Assembly: GCA_937996585.1 (NCBI GenBank) | Contig: CALKUW010000366.1 | Span: forward strand, 1-7,685 | DNA from: an uncultured Flavobacteriales bacterium | GTDB lineage: Bacteria > Bacteroidota > Bacteroidia > Flavobacteriales_D > Sanyastnellaceae | Reading direction: 5' to 3' | Length of the DNA stretch: 7,685 nt | Shown: in pieces, positions 7,050 to 7,685 of the stretch | How the letters are laid out: the number at the start of each line of letters is the position of its first letter | How positions within the stretch are numbered: the first letter of the stretch is position 1 | Program-made: the position numbers and the translations under genes | Notes under the pieces: model-generated | What the model was told of the DNA's origin: nothing | Database searches by the model: none | What the model saw: the letters and a program-made list of their open reading frames with translations, nothing else

Positions 7050-7070
7050 GGGTTGCGAACGGTTGGACCG

Positions 7071-7078
7071 CGAAGGTA
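7071..7078 (-). promoter_or_regulatory. Possible Bacteroidota-type -7 element upstream of lpd
   Basis: On the minus strand these bases read TACCTTCG, one mismatch from TAnnTTTG, with 21 bases to the lpd ATG. This is the same spacing as the candidate box before the DsbD-like gene. No matching -33 TTTG is apparent, so confidence is low. It lies in the 92-bp divergent region between lpd and the exporter gene. On the plus strand, TTCCTTTG at 7124-7131 is a similar one-mismatch match for the exporter, but it sits only 10 bases before that ATG. Confidence 0.3.
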
Positions 7079-7141
7079 ATCCCGCCCACGCAGGCCCGCA
7101 CCCCCGATTCGTGCCTTGTGCCTTTCCTTTGCCGCCTCCCA

Positions 7142-7685
7142 ATGTGGTCCCGGCTCGCAACCATCATCCTGAGGGGACGCCTCCCCATCCTGATTGCCCT
7201 CGCGGTGATCACGGCCGGCATGGCCACACGGATCGACGAGCTGGGCATCCGTTACAAGTTTGGTGGGCTCCTTCCCGATGACGATCCGGCCCTTGTGGCC
7301 TACGACGATTTCCTCGAGGAATTTGGGGAGGAGGGCAATGTGGTCGCCCTCGGCATCGAGGACGGCCGGCTCGACAGCCTCGAGGTCTTTCGGGCCTGGT
7401 GGGACCTCGACTCGGTGCTCCGCGCAGTGCAGGTGCCGGTGGACAGCCTGAAGCCCGACGGCACCCCTTGGGAAGTCCACGTGGTGGACAGCGTTTTTGG
7501 TTTCCGGACCGCGGTGGAACTCGTCCGGGTAGACGACCCGAAGTCCTTCGTGATGGAGCCGGTGTTCGGGTCCATGCCGCCGGATCAGGCGATCCTCGAC
7601 AGCACGCTCAATCGCCTGCGCTCCTTGCCATTCTATGAGGGCTTCCTGCACACGGAGAGCGGGGCCACCATCCAGATGATCTACG
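7142..7685 (+). CDS. RND/MMPL-family exporter, N-terminal part (partial at window edge)
   Basis: The first 181 codons of a protein that continues past the right edge. Residues 1-12 are basic and amphipathic, followed by one strong membrane segment (about 14-29) and then a long acidic extracytoplasmic stretch with no further membrane span in view. The pattern of a single N-terminal segment, a RYKFGGLLPDDDP motif (37-49), FLEEFGEEGNVVAL (57-70) and a large periplasmic loop is that of the RND superfamily 'predicted exporter' (MMPL-type) proteins, usually near 800 residues with 12 membrane spans. Substrate is unknown; relatives export lipids, hopanoids or drugs by proton antiport. The ATG at 7142 is preferred; an in-frame GTG at 7118 would add eight residues. 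It is transcribed away from lpd. Confidence 0.75.
   Translation, partial: MWSRLATIILRGRLPILIALAVITAGMATRIDELGIRYKFGGLLPDDDPALVAYDDFLEEFGEEGNVVALGIEDGRLDSLEVFRAWWDLDSVLRAVQVPVDSLKPDGTPWEVHVVDSVFGFRTAVELVRVDDPKSFVMEPVFGSMPPDQAILDSTLNRLRSLPFYEGFLHTESGATIQMIY

Noticed and set aside
5538..7079. 513-codon plus-strand open frame opposite lpd
   Set aside because: It mirrors the coding strand of lpd, whose catalytic motifs are all intact. The translation is Asp/His/Gly/Val-rich in the way of antisense shadows.
7050..7160. Longer lpd start at 7160 (37 extra residues)
   Set aside because: The extra residues are low-complexity, not part of the E3 family, would cross the exporter's start, and would displace the candidate promoter.
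7046..7651. 201-codon minus-strand frame at the right end
   Set aside because: It opposes the plus-strand exporter, which has a good membrane segment and family motifs.
1..7685. A new defence, mobile or biosynthetic system
   Set aside because: All six genes belong to well-known core families with ordinary spacing; I see no repeats, integration sites, toxin-antitoxin pairs or genes of odd composition.

Overview
The window is a G+C-rich stretch from a cellular genome. It carries six recognisable genes, all housekeeping or membrane functions. I see no insertion sequence, prophage, CRISPR array, tRNA or rRNA. The organism is most likely a member of the Bacteroidota, perhaps a high-GC Flavobacteriales-like lineage. 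This rests on a DsbD N-terminal domain with the C-x4-C spacing I associate with that phylum, weak matches to the Bacteroidota -7 promoter element (TAnnTTTG), the absence of obvious Shine-Dalgarno sequences, and a Bacteroidota-like RND/MMPL exporter. The placement is inference from protein style, not a search.

Layout from right to left along the minus strand: lpd (dihydrolipoamide dehydrogenase, 7049 to 5646); a 64-bp gap with two small inverted repeats; then a tight series of hemH (ferrochelatase, 5581 to 4547), pabB (aminodeoxychorismate synthase component I, GTG start at 4543, 3 bases after the hemH stop), tilS (tRNA-Ile lysidine synthetase, start at 3207, overlapping pabB by 8 bases) and a YhhQ/VUT-type queuosine-precursor transporter (1821 to 1093, about 18 bases after tilS). 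A 97-bp gap follows, then the 5' part of a DsbD-like thiol:disulfide interchange protein (995 down to the window edge). On the plus strand, diverging from lpd, the first 181 codons of an RND/MMPL exporter run off the right edge (7142 to 7685). No gene-free stretch exceeds 100 bases.

How the genes fit together: hemH to yhhQ looks like one transcription unit by spacing. It combines haem synthesis, folate (p-aminobenzoate) synthesis and two genes for wobble-position-34 tRNA modification (lysidine by TilS, queuosine precursor uptake by YhhQ). The DsbD-like gene moves reducing power across the inner membrane, for example toward cytochrome c maturation, which is thematically near haem synthesis; whether it shares the transcript is unknown.

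The points most worth a second look are an internal four-cysteine cluster in HemH that looks like the [2Fe-2S] site of the Myxococcus-type ferrochelatases, and a tandem duplication of the DsbD alpha domain joined by a glycine-rich, Cys/His-containing linker. I found no convincing evidence of a new multi-gene system; most of this window is ordinary core genome.
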